Source: Hymenobacter artigasi (GTDB lineage: Bacteria > Bacteroidota > Bacteroidia > Cytophagales > Hymenobacteraceae). From it: DNA of 64,000 bases. The DNA lies in NCBI RefSeq assembly GCF_012275535.1, contig NZ_JAAVTK010000006.1:186001-250000 (forward strand), given 5' to 3'. The position numbers and the translations under genes were made by a program. Every line of letters begins with the position of its first letter. Position 1 is the first letter of the stretch. This document shows, one piece after another, positions 17,866 through 26,069 of the stretch. The notes beneath the pieces are model-generated. The model was not told the DNA's origin, did no database searches, and saw nothing but the letters and a program-made list of their open reading frames with translations.

Positions 17866-17902
17866 AGGCAGTCATGCTTCGCTGCGCTCTGCATGACTGC
17901 CT
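17866..17902. repeat. Short family A-like palindrome after the AsmA-like gene
   Basis: AGGCAGTCATGC (17866-17877) pairs with GCATGACTGCCT (17891-17902) around TTCGCTGCGCTCT. Terminator-shaped but without a T tract. Confidence 0.6.
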
Positions 17903-18030
17903 GGTTGGATAACCGATTAAGAAGCAAAGTCCGCCCAAACGCACTATTCCGTTTCGCACTTTCCGGCCCCATTCGGTAGTTGCACAATCGGGCAATGTGG
18001 TTTTTTAGCCGGCGGCTCCTCCCTCGGCCG

Positions 18031-18038
18031 TACCTTTG
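18031..18038 (+). promoter_or_regulatory. -7 promoter box of the ABC-F gene
   Basis: TACCTTTG is a perfect TAnnTTTG box, 22 nt before the ATG at 18061. Confidence 0.6.
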
Positions 18039-18060
18039 TGCCTGAATACCCCGCGACCCC

Positions 18061-19971
18061 ATGATTTCAATCTCCGACCTCGACTTCCACTTCGGTTCCC
18101 GTGCGCTGTACGACAACGCCAGCCTGCACATCAAGCCCAAGGATAAAATCGGCCTCATCGGCCTCAACGGCACCGGTAAATCGACCCTGCTGCGCCTGCT
18201 CGTAGGCGAGTACAAGGCCGACGGCGGCACGATTTCGATGAGCAAAGAGGTGAGCCTGGGCTTTCTCAACCAGGATTTGTTGAGCTACGACACGCACGAG
18301 AGCATTCTGCACGTAGCCATGCAGGCCTTTGAGGAAGCGCTGGAGCTGCAGAAGAAAATCGACGATATTCTGGTGCTGTTCGAAACCGATTATTCCGATG
18401 ACCTCATCGACAAGCTGGCCACCATGCAGGAGCGGTTTGAGGCGCTGGGCGGCTACACCATGCAGGCCCGCGCCGAGGAAATTCTCGAAGGCCTGGGCTT
18501 CACGACCGAGGAGCTGACCAAGCCGCTGAAAAGCTTTTCGGGCGGCTGGCGCATGCGCGTGATGCTGGCCAAAATCCTGCTCCAGCAGCCCTCGCTCCTG
18601 CTGCTCGACGAACCTACCAACCACCTGGACTTGCCATCTATTAAGTGGATTGAGAACTACCTGGCCGACTACGAAGGCGCGGTCATCATCGTGAGCCACG
18701 ACCGGGCTTTCCTCGACCGCACTACTAATACCACCGTGGAGGTGATTGGCGGCAAGCTGGTGCCCTACGCCGGCAACTACAGCTACTACCTCGAAGAAAA
18801 GGTGGAGCGCAACCTCATTCAGAAAGGTGCTTTTGATAACCAGCAGGCCCAGATTCGGCAGGCTGAGAAGTTCATTGAGCGCTTTAAGGCCAAGGCCAGC
18901 AAGGCCAAGCAGGCCCAAAGCCGCGTGAAGGCCCTCGACAAGCTGGAGCGCATTGAGGACGTGGCCCAGGACGCCGCCAAAATCAACATGAAGTTCACCT
19001 TCAAAGTTGAGCCCGGCCGCCACATTCTGCGCATGGAGCACGTGACGAAGAAGTACGACCAAAAGCTGATTTTCCGCGACACGAACGTGCACATCGAGCG
19101 GGGCGACAAAATTGCCCTCATCGGCGCCAACGGCAAGGGCAAATCGACGCTTATGCGCCTCGTGGCCGGCACCGAAGCGCCCACCAACGGCAAGCACCAG
19201 CTGGGCCACAACGTGATTATGTCGTTCTACGCCCAGCACCAGCTGGAGTCGCTGACGCTCGACAACGAGATTTTGCAGGAGATGAGCGAGGCCGGCTCGA
19301 AGCGCAACGACATGGAGTTGCGCTCGGTACTGGGCTCGTTCCTGTTCACGGGCGAGGAGGTTTTCAAGAAAATCAAAGTCCTCAGCGGTGGCGAGAAAAG
19401 CCGCGTGGCCCTGGCCAAGACCCTGATTTCGGAAGCCAACTTCCTGCTGCTTGACGAACCGACCAACCACTTGGACATGGTATCGGTAAACATCCTGATT
19501 CAGGCACTGGAGCAGTACCAGGGCACATTCATCGTGATTAGTCACGACCGGTTCTTCGTGGAAAACGTGGCCACCAAAATCTGGTACATCGAGGATTTTC
19601 AGCTGAAAGAGTACCCCGGCACCTACGCCGAGTACGAAACCTGGCAGGAAGACCGCGAAAAGGCCGCCAAGAAAGCAGGCCTGCCCAGCCCCTCGGCCCC
19701 CAAGCCGCAGCACAAGGAGGACAAAAAACCCGAGTCTGCTCCCGCCAAAACGTCCTCGCCCGACCAGAAAAAGGCGCTGAAAGAACTGGCCGAAGTAGAA
19801 GCCAAAATCGACACGCTGGAAAAGGAATTGGCCGGCTACGAAAAGCAGCTCGCCGACCCGAAAATCTACGAAAACTCATCGCAGCTGAAAGATGCAACGA
19901 TGAAATTTGAGCAGGTAAAGAAGGAGTTGGCGCAGTTGAATGACCGTTGGGAAATGCTGGCGGAAGTGTAG
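18061..19971 (+). CDS. ABC-F family ATPase
   Basis: 636 residues, soluble, with two ABC domains and no membrane segments. First half: GLNGTGKST (~36), SFSGGW signature (~159), LLLLDEPTNHLD (~179). Second half: GANGKGKST (~354), LSGGEKSR (~441), LLLDEPTNHLD (~461). An inter-domain linker with a Lys-rich coiled segment (FKAKASKAKQAQSRVKALDK) and a C-terminal coiled coil (from ~560) match the Uup/EttA-type layout. ABC-F proteins act on the ribosome as translation factors or antibiotic-protection proteins; which applies cannot be told. It has its own promoter and terminator. Confidence 0.94.
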   Translation: MISISDLDFHFGSRALYDNASLHIKPKDKIGLIGLNGTGKSTLLRLLVGEYKADGGTISMSKEVSLGFLNQDLLSYDTHESILHVAMQAFEEALELQKKIDDILVLFETDYSDDLIDKLATMQERFEALGGYTMQARAEEILEGLGFTTEELTKPLKSFSGGWRMRVMLAKILLQQPSLLLLDEPTNHLDLPSIKWIENYLADYEGAVIIVSHDRAFLDRTTNTTVEVIGGKLVPYAGNYSYYLEEKVERNLIQKGAFDNQQAQIRQAEKFIERFKAKASKAKQAQSRVKALDKLERIEDVAQDAAKINMKFTFKVEPGRHILRMEHVTKKYDQKLIFRDTNVHIERGDKIALIGANGKGKSTLMRLVAGTEAPTNGKHQLGHNVIMSFYAQHQLESLTLDNEILQEMSEAGSKRNDMELRSVLGSFLFTGEEVFKKIKVLSGGEKSRVALAKTLISEANFLLLDEPTNHLDMVSVNILIQALEQYQGTFIVISHDRFFVENVATKIWYIEDFQLKEYPGTYAEYETWQEDREKAAKKAGLPSPSAPKPQHKEDKKPESAPAKTSSPDQKKALKELAEVEAKIDTLEKELAGYEKQLADPKIYENSSQLKDATMKFEQVKKELAQLNDRWEMLAEV

Positions 19972-19992
19972 TCGAAAGCTATTTAAAAACTG

Positions 19993-20033
19993 AAAGCCTC
20001 TCTGGAAGCAATTGCTTCTGGAGAGGCTTTTTT
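19993..20033 (+). terminator. Intrinsic terminator of the ABC-F gene
   Basis: AAAGCCTCTC (19993-20002) pairs with GAGAGGCTTT (20021-20030), with an inner GGAAGC/GCTTC pairing, followed by TTTT. Confidence 0.9.
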
Positions 20034-20039
20034 AATGGC

Positions 20040-20235
20040 AACGTTAGGGCTTTGTCTAGGCGGGGGTTTTGTTATTCTTCCGCCCATAGCTTAAGCCAAA
20101 TATAGATTGAAAAGCCGCACAAAGAAACCGCTGCTAAATAAACAATTTCCTGCTGGGAGCCGCTGCACAGCATCGTACTTCCGCCGATGGTTTATTCTTC
20201 CGCCCCGCTTACACAAAGCCCCTTGTTGGTGGCAG
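20040..20235. repeat. Large attC-like imperfect palindrome beside an AT-rich orphan gene
   Basis: About 190 bp with paired ends: GGGCTTTGT (20047-20055) with ACAAAGCCC (20213-20221), extended by TAGGCGGGG / CCCCGCTTA with one mismatch. The 14-mer TTATTCTTCCGCCC occurs twice as a direct repeat (20072-20085, 20192-20205). AACGTTAG at the left edge resembles but does not exactly match the GTTRRRY core of integron attC sites. The right edge carries GTTGGTGGCA (20225-20234), whose inverted copy is at 20742-20751, so the AT-rich gene lies between the two. No integrase gene is in the window. Confidence 0.5.
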
Positions 20236-20240
20236 TTTTG

Positions 20241-20720
20241 TCAGCCCACACGAATATATTCTTCGAGTTCTTCTTTTGAAATTTCTGTCTCGTCAAGCAT
20301 TTCAATTATTTGTTCAGTTGTCAACCTGTAATAACTAATTGGAATTGCAATTTCATATTGTCCAACCTTTTTTAATAATTCTCTTGAAAAGATTTCAAAG
20401 TTTAATTGTCCACCGTTGTCAAAAATTTCTATGTATAAACTCATTTCGGTCACTCCATTTTTGTCAATCAGTTGTTTGTTATTGTCTATGAAGTCTAAAT
20501 ACCACTTTTCATATTCAGTCATTTCATATTGCAGTCCATAAATTTTGGGGCAAAGAACAGTTAAACTACCAAATCCAAATATTCCGTCTGGGTCTTTGTC
20601 GTTTAAGTCGTCAGGTTCATTGCTTGTGAAAAGATGAATGTTGTCTGTCAGCTCTTTAATAAATTCCTTAGGGGAAAATTTGTCTCCAGTTAAGTCCAAC
20701 GATATTCTGATTATCCACAT
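20241..20720 (-). CDS. AT-rich orphan gene, unknown function, probably acquired
   Basis: 159 residues from ATG 20720 (the frame continues to 20753 into the flanking repeat). The base composition is far more AT-rich than any neighbour and the protein is rich in Ile, Lys, Asn and Glu, unlike the Ala/Arg/Pro-rich local proteome. It is acidic and predicted soluble (...DDLNDKDPDGIFGFG...; ...EMLDETEISKEELEEYI at the end). I do not recognise the family. Flanking 10-bp inverted repeats and the attC-like palindrome point to a mobile cassette. A small immunity-type or regulatory protein is possible, but nothing shows it. Confidence 0.65.
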   Translation of the reverse strand: MWIIRISLDLTGDKFSPKEFIKELTDNIHLFTSNEPDDLNDKDPDGIFGFGSLTVLCPKIYGLQYEMTEYEKWYLDFIDNNKQLIDKNGVTEMSLYIEIFDNGGQLNFEIFSRELLKKVGQYEIAIPISYYRLTTEQIIEMLDETEISKEELEEYIRVG

Positions 20721-20758
20721 TGAGTTTTGTCGATTTATAATTGCCACCAACATTACGA

Positions 20759-20798
20759 TACCCGCTACTTAGCGGTCACCCGGATAGCGGGTATTTTT
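20759..20798. terminator. Hairpin with T tract between the orphan gene and carbonic anhydrase
   Basis: TACCCGCTA (20759-20767) pairs with TAGCGGGTA (20785-20793), followed by TTTTT. In plus orientation no gene needs it, so it may belong to the repeat cluster. Confidence 0.5.
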
Positions 20799-20814
20799 CC
20801 TTAGTACGCAGTTG

Positions 20815-20856
20815 AGTAGCGGGTAGCATACCAGATTTGGCCTGCTACCCGCTACT
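20815..20856. repeat. Perfect 14-bp inverted repeat, AGTAGCGGGTAGCA arms
   Basis: Arms 20815-20828 and 20843-20856 are perfect inverted copies. They share the AGCGGGTA core with the adjacent hairpin at 20759, making a cluster of related palindromes. Confidence 0.7.
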
Positions 20857-20947
20857 TGCCAGTTAAAGGCCGAGGCTGTCGTGCGGAGAAGCCGGGCTAG
20901 TACATTGAGCAACATGCGTGTATATATCGCTCAGCGGCGTTGATACG

Positions 20948-21583
20948 CTACGCCGCTTCGTCTTCCAGGAAAGCCACCTGGCCCGTAGCAATGTCGTGCA
21001 TGCCGCCCACGATGCCCACTTCGCCCTGCGCAATCATCTCTTTCAGTATCGGGCTGCGCTCCAGGATGGCCTGCACCGTGCGTTTCACGTTTATCAGGGA
21101 TACTTTTTCCACAAAGGCCGGATTGCTGGAGGTGCGGTTTTCCGTCTCGGTTTTCTCGTTGAATACGGCCGGCTGAATTTTATTGAGCAGGGCCGTCAGG
21201 TTGCCCATTTCCACGTGGTCGCAGGCGCCCTTCACGGCACCGCATTTGGTGTGGCCCAGCACCACGATAATTTTCGAGCCGGCCACTTTGCAGGCAAATT
21301 CCATGCTGCCCAGAATGTCTTCGTTGATGATGTTGCCCGCAACGCGCACGCTGAAGACATCGCCCAGGCCCTGGTCAAAAATCAGCTCGGCCGACGTCCG
21401 GCTGTCGATGCAGCTCAGGATAACGGCAAACGGGAATTGGCCGTCGGCGGTGTAGCCAGCTTGTTCCAGCAGGTTACGATTGGCTTTCAGGTTGTTGACG
21501 AAGCGGCTATTGCCTTCTTTTAAAATCTGCAGCGACGTTTTGGGCGTGAGGCTGGCTTGGGTTTCCTGGGTGTGTACGCGCAT
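20948..21583 (-). CDS. Beta-class carbonic anhydrase
   Basis: 211 residues from ATG 21583 (the frame is open upstream but reads into low-complexity sequence). Zinc ligands and the catalytic dyad are present: CIDSR (Cys58, Asp60, Arg62) and HTKCGA (His111, Cys114). GDVFSVRVAGN and IVGGMHDIATGQV are also typical. It interconverts CO2 and bicarbonate; no signal peptide is seen from this start, so it is probably cytoplasmic. Its 5' end is 160 bases from the divergent type IX plug gene. Confidence 0.93.
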   Translation of the reverse strand: MRVHTQETQASLTPKTSLQILKEGNSRFVNNLKANRNLLEQAGYTADGQFPFAVILSCIDSRTSAELIFDQGLGDVFSVRVAGNIINEDILGSMEFACKVAGSKIIVVLGHTKCGAVKGACDHVEMGNLTALLNKIQPAVFNEKTETENRTSSNPAFVEKVSLINVKRTVQAILERSPILKEMIAQGEVGIVGGMHDIATGQVAFLEDEAA

Positions 21584-21743
21584 GGGGCGGGGGAATTGGA
21601 ATGGGAAAGAGAACATGTGAACGACGGCTGCGTGCGGCCGGCAATGCCGGCTGGGCACCAGGGCCGCCCTTTTGGTAACGTAAAATAACGCTGCGCAGCC
21701 GTTGCGCCCGGCATTGGCGGGCAGGCAACCGTACTTTCGTGCC

Positions 21744-23075
21744 ATGCGCTTTCTTCCCCTTGCCTCCCTCCTGCTGCTGGCCGCTGCCTGCGTGCCGCTG
21801 GGCACCCCCATCACCAGCACCGCGCCCGGCACCCAGCGCCCGCCCGAATACTACGCCGATAAAACCCTGCGCTACCAGGACTACACCTACGCGCCCGACG
21901 TGCGCAGCGTGCAGTGCTACGTGAATACCGGCCGGCCCAACGAGGTATTGCAGCCGCCGGTGGTGGCGCTGGGCCAGAGCCCAAGCATCGTGCTGGAGTT
22001 TGACGTGCTGGGCCCGCAGAGCCAGCGCTTCACCGCCAAGCTCATTCACTGCGACGTGGACTGGCAGCCTTCGGTGCTGACGGACATGCAGTTCCTGAGC
22101 GAAATCAACGAGTTTCTCATCACCGACTACCGGGTGGGTACGGGCACTAAAGTGCCGTATTTCCACTACCGGCTGCGCGCCCCGCAGGTGAAGCTGAGCG
22201 GCAACTACCTGCTGGTGGTGCAAAGCGCGGGCGGCGTGCCGGTGGTGTCGCGCCGGCTGCTGGTGTATGAGAGCCAGGTGAGCGTGGGGCTGGCCCCGGG
22301 CATCGTCATCGGCGGGCAGGAGCGGTTTACCATGCAGCAGCTCGACTTCAGCATTGGCTACGGCACCGTGGATTTGGTGAACCCCGCCGTGGAAGTGAAG
22401 GTGGTGCTGCGCCAGAACTTCCGCTGGGACAACGCCAAGTACAACCTGCGCCCCACCTTCGTGCGCGACGCCGAGCGACGCCTCGACTACCAGTATTTCA
22501 ACTTCGAGAATGCCTTTCCCGGCCTCAGCGAGTACCGGTATTTCGATACCCGCTCCATCCAGACGGTGGGCATTGGCGTGCTGCACGTAGACCCGCGTGC
22601 CATGCCCGCGACCACGGTGCAGCTGCAGCCCGAAGTGTCGCGCAGCCAGACGGCCTACAACCAGTACGTGGATTCCAACGGCCAGCGCGTGTTCGAGAGC
22701 CGCGAATACGGCAATGGCGCCACCAACGCCGACTACGCCGACGTGCAGTTTCAGCTAAAAGCCCCGCAGCCCGCGCCCGGCCCGGTCTACGTGTTTGGCG
22801 CCCTCACCGACTGGCAGCTAAAGGACGAGTTCCGACTGAAGTACGACGAAGCCCAGCAGCTCTACACCGGCCACGCCTTGCTCAAGCAAGGCTACTATAA
22901 CTACGATTTTGCCGTGGCCGGAGCCGCTGGCAAAGCCCCCAACGAAGTGTACTTCGAAGGCACGCACTACGAAACCGAAAACCAGTACGACCTGCTGGTG
23001 TACTACCGCCCGCCCGGCACCCGCGCCGACCTGCTCATCGGCTACAAAGCCGTGGATATGAACAGCCGCCAGTAG
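21744..23075 (+). CDS. Type IX secretion system plug protein (DUF5103 family)
   Basis: 443 residues. A lipoprotein-type signal (MRFLPLASLLLLAAAC) predicts lipidation at Cys16. The beta-rich body contains RYQDYTYAPDVRSVQCYV and IHCDVDWQPSVLTDMQFL, as in DUF5103 proteins, the family that includes the plug of the SprA/Sov outer-membrane translocon in type IX secretion. It would close the SprA pore from the periplasmic side (family knowledge). ATG 21744 follows a near-consensus TACTTTCG box by 4 nt, suggesting a very short leader. No other secretion component is in the window. Confidence 0.85.
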   Translation: MRFLPLASLLLLAAACVPLGTPITSTAPGTQRPPEYYADKTLRYQDYTYAPDVRSVQCYVNTGRPNEVLQPPVVALGQSPSIVLEFDVLGPQSQRFTAKLIHCDVDWQPSVLTDMQFLSEINEFLITDYRVGTGTKVPYFHYRLRAPQVKLSGNYLLVVQSAGGVPVVSRRLLVYESQVSVGLAPGIVIGGQERFTMQQLDFSIGYGTVDLVNPAVEVKVVLRQNFRWDNAKYNLRPTFVRDAERRLDYQYFNFENAFPGLSEYRYFDTRSIQTVGIGVLHVDPRAMPATTVQLQPEVSRSQTAYNQYVDSNGQRVFESREYGNGATNADYADVQFQLKAPQPAPGPVYVFGALTDWQLKDEFRLKYDEAQQLYTGHALLKQGYYNYDFAVAGAAGKAPNEVYFEGTHYETENQYDLLVYYRPPGTRADLLIGYKAVDMNSRQ

Positions 23076-23192
23076 CTACGCCCTGCGCACAACCCGTAGC
23101 GCTGGGCTGCGTTTGCAAGGGAATCCTGTCGGCGGCCGGCAACGATTGGGCCAACCCTGGCCCACTGGTTCGGCCCGGACAGAACGCTCCGC

Positions 23193-24659
23193 ATGAAAAA
23201 ACCACTTCTCCAATCAAGCGCTACCCTAGCTGTATTACTTACCGTACTGGTGGGCTGCGCCGTGAATCCGGTGACGGGCAAGAAGGAGGTGATGTTGGTA
23301 TCGGAAGGCCAGGAACTGGCGATGGGGGCCGAATCGGACCCGGCCGTAATTGCCCAGATGGGCTTATACCCGGACAAAAAAATTCAGGCCTTTATCAACG
23401 AAAAGGGTAAGCAGATGGGGGCCATTTCGCACCGGCCCGAGCTGACCTACCAGTTTCGGGTGGTGGATACGCCGGTAATTAATGCCTTCGCCATTCCCGG
23501 CGGCTACGTGTATTTCACACGCGGCATCATGGCCCACTTCAACAATGAGGCGCAGTTTGCCGGCGTGCTAGGGCACGAAATTGGTCATATCACGGCCCGT
23601 CACTCGGCCAGGCAGCAAACCAATTCCATCCTGGGGCAGGTGGGGCTAATGGGGGCTATGATTGCCTCGCCCCGCCTGGCGCAGTTTGGCCAGCAGGCCT
23701 CGCAGGGCCTGCAGCTGCTGTTTTTGAAATTCGGCCGCGACGATGAAAGCCAGGCCGATGGCTTGGGCGTGGACTATTCGTCGCAGATTGGCTACGACGC
23801 CAGCCAGATGGCTGATTTTTTCCAGACCCTGGCCCGCGAGCAGGAGGCCAAAGGTGGGGCGGCCATCCCCGACTTTTTGAGCACCCACCCCAACCCGGCC
23901 GACCGCTTCGCAACCGTGCACCAGGAAGCCGACCAGTGGCAGCAGAAGCACGGCAGCCCCAAGCTGGCCGTGAACCGCGACCAGTACCTGCACCTAATCG
24001 ACGGCCTGGTGTATGGGGAGGACCCCAAGCAGGGCTTCGTGGAAAACAGCATATTTTACCACCCCGAGCTGAAGTTCCGCTTCCCGATTCCGGCGGGCTG
24101 GAAGTCGCAGAACTCGCCCTCGCAGTTTCAAATGGCCGACCCCACCGGCAAGGCCCTGCTCGTGCTGCTGCCCGCCCCCGGCGCCACTCCGGAGGAGGCA
24201 GCTCAAGCCGTGCTAAAGCAGTTGAATCTGCAAGCTACCGACTCGCGCCGCACTACCATCAACGGCTTTCCGGCCTTGGTATTCACCGCCGACCAGGTGC
24301 AGCAAGACCCCCAGACCGGCCAGCAGGTGGCCGGGGTGCGGGTGCTGGGCCACATTATTCAGGATGGCAAGTCGCTCTATGCTTTCATGGGGGTGGCCGC
24401 GCCAGCCGATTTCCCGGCCTTCGCGCCGCAGTTCAGCAACGTGGCCCAGGGCTTTGCCCGCCTCACCGAGCCCGATAAGCTGAACCGCAAGCCTGAGCGC
24501 ATTCACATCCAGAAGCTGCGCCTGCGCAGCAACCTGCGCCAGGCACTATTGGCCCAGGGCACCCCCGAAAACCGCCTCGAAGAGTTGGCCATTCTCAACG
24601 GCATGCAGTTGAATGACCAAGTGAATGCCGGTTCTCTGATTAAAGTGGTGAGGAGGTAG
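23193..24659 (+). CDS. M48 family zinc metalloprotease, lipoprotein
   Basis: 488 residues. The lipobox LLTVLVGC predicts lipidation at Cys22. The catalytic motif GHEIGHITARH (HExxH at about residue 128) and the third zinc ligand in DESQADGLG (~190) are intact, as in BepA/LoiP-type envelope proteases. The C-terminal ~210 residues are a separate domain beginning ENSIFYHPELKFRFPIPAGW and ending ELAILNGMQLNDQVNAGSL, LysM-like in its last part. It probably works in outer-membrane quality control. A close paralogue lies at 26070. Confidence 0.9.
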   Translation: MKKPLLQSSATLAVLLTVLVGCAVNPVTGKKEVMLVSEGQELAMGAESDPAVIAQMGLYPDKKIQAFINEKGKQMGAISHRPELTYQFRVVDTPVINAFAIPGGYVYFTRGIMAHFNNEAQFAGVLGHEIGHITARHSARQQTNSILGQVGLMGAMIASPRLAQFGQQASQGLQLLFLKFGRDDESQADGLGVDYSSQIGYDASQMADFFQTLAREQEAKGGAAIPDFLSTHPNPADRFATVHQEADQWQQKHGSPKLAVNRDQYLHLIDGLVYGEDPKQGFVENSIFYHPELKFRFPIPAGWKSQNSPSQFQMADPTGKALLVLLPAPGATPEEAAQAVLKQLNLQATDSRRTTINGFPALVFTADQVQQDPQTGQQVAGVRVLGHIIQDGKSLYAFMGVAAPADFPAFAPQFSNVAQGFARLTEPDKLNRKPERIHIQKLRLRSNLRQALLAQGTPENRLEELAILNGMQLNDQVNAGSLIKVVRR

Positions 24660-24774
24660 CTGGTGCCGGATGTTTGCTGGCAATGGAAGGCAAAGCAGCG
24701 TGCTGCTAGTTAAGCCTCTGTCAGGCACTCAACCTGCAGCACTCTAATCCTGAGCAACATACAAAAGCGTATTT

Positions 24775-24930
24775 AGAGCAGTTTTCAGATTCGTGTACAC
24801 GTAGCGCGAACTTTGTAGTTCGCGTCCCCGCGCCGTTAGAACTACGCTGACGGCGCGGGGGCGCAAACTACAAAGTTCGCGCTACTGCCTGCTGGCCTCC
24901 TAAGCTGTACATAAACCCGAAAACTGCTCT
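24775..24930. repeat. Nested inverted repeat between the M48 and Gly-rich lipoprotein genes
   Basis: Outer arms AGAGCAGTTTTC (24775-24786) and GAAAACTGCTCT (24919-24930) enclose a larger palindrome (24801-24836 with 24850-24885; arms start GTAGCGCGAACTTTGTAGTT). It fills most of the 273-base gap. Confidence 0.75.
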
Positions 24931-24932
24931 AG

Positions 24933-25805
24933 CTACTTCCCGCTGAGCTGCACGCTGGTTTTCAAAGCAATGGGGCTCAATTGTTGGCCGCCACCGTAGC
25001 CGCCACCACCGCGCATTCCGCCGCCGCCACCCCGCATTCCACCACCTCCACCGCTGCCGCGCATTCCGCCCCCGCCACCGCTGCCGCGCATTCCACTGCC
25101 ACCCCCACTCATGCCGCCGCCGCCCTGGCCGGGCATGGTGAGCCGGCCACCGGCCAGCGTGATGCCGACTACGGCTTTCTGGCCCGTGGCCAGCGCGGGC
25201 AGCTTATGGTAGAGCAGCCGTAGCGGCACGGCCAGCTCATAAATCAGGTCTTCCTGCGCATCCACGGCCAGGGCGGCCTTCACGCCGAGCTGCGACTGGG
25301 CATCGGTGAGGGTGGGCTCCTTGCTGCCTTTGTAATTGAGGAGCTCCATCTCGCGCATGTTGGCAATCACCTGCGTCATGCGCTCGCGCCGGGCGGCCTG
25401 GCGGTCGGCGGGCGAGTCGGCGGGGTTGTCGGGCTGCTGGTCGCGTGCTTCGGCCGGGGCGCGTTCGCCCATCTGGCCCAGCGGGAAATGCACGCCAAAC
25501 TGGTGCTGGTTGCGGCCCGTGGTATCGAGCCAGACCGTGAGGCCCAGGCGCACAATTTTGGCCTGCGTGGCCGGGTCGGCGGCTTTGATGCGCAGGTACA
25601 CGGCGCGGCCATCGTTCAGCACCTGGTATTGCAGCTTGCTGATGGGGTCGTAGTGCAGCGAGTCGGTCCACTCGCTGGCCCGCCCATCCACCACCGGCGG
25701 CGCGGGGGCAAACCGGCTGGTGCTGCTGGCCGTGGGCTGGCGGCTACACGCCAGAAACAAAAAAGCTGCGGGCAGCCACACGGGCCACGAACGGGGAATA
25801 ATCAT
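24933..25805 (-). CDS. Lipoprotein with Gly/Met/Arg-rich C-terminal repeats
   Basis: 290 residues from ATG 25805. The signal WPVWLPAAFLFLAC gives a lipidated Cys. Residues ~30-140 (PPVVDGRASEWTDSLHYDP...VYLRIKAADPATQ) look like a carbohydrate-binding/DOMON-type beta-sandwich often found in Bacteroidota lipoproteins. The C-terminal part (about 230-275) is a repeat of GGGGMRGS-type units, probably disordered. It sits on the opposite strand between two paralogous M48 proteases. Function unknown; the domain call is tentative. Confidence 0.7.
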   Translation of the reverse strand: MIIPRSWPVWLPAAFLFLACSRQPTASSTSRFAPAPPVVDGRASEWTDSLHYDPISKLQYQVLNDGRAVYLRIKAADPATQAKIVRLGLTVWLDTTGRNQHQFGVHFPLGQMGERAPAEARDQQPDNPADSPADRQAARRERMTQVIANMREMELLNYKGSKEPTLTDAQSQLGVKAALAVDAQEDLIYELAVPLRLLYHKLPALATGQKAVVGITLAGGRLTMPGQGGGGMSGGGSGMRGSGGGGGMRGSGGGGGMRGGGGGMRGGGGYGGGQQLSPIALKTSVQLSGK

Positions 25806-26069
25806 CCTAAAATTTGAAATACAACCAGGCAAAATCAGACGCAATGTTCCCGGTTATCGGGTGTGTTTTGAGTGAATGTGACTGGTTTGGCCACAAACTG
25901 GCAGGAAAATGGCATAACCCCAGCGGAGCCTGCCCCGGCCGGCGCCATCGCAAAGCTAACCGCCCACCCCATGGGGCCCAACCGTAGCGCGGCGTAACCG
26001 CATTTGCCCCGCCGCCGTTGCAGGCCCATCCGCTGTTCTTCACCGGTAAATTCCGCTTTATTTATTCCC

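Noticed and set aside
18067..19713. 548-codon minus-strand open frame opposite the ABC-F gene
   Set aside because: Antisense shadow; the plus strand encodes both complete ABC domains.
20040..20235. True integron attC site
   Set aside because: The core only approximates GTTRRRY/RYYYAAC and no integrase is present, so it is called attC-like only.
24981..25223. Short Ala/His/Thr-rich plus-strand frame
   Set aside because: Antisense reading of the Gly-rich repeats of the lipoprotein gene at 24933.
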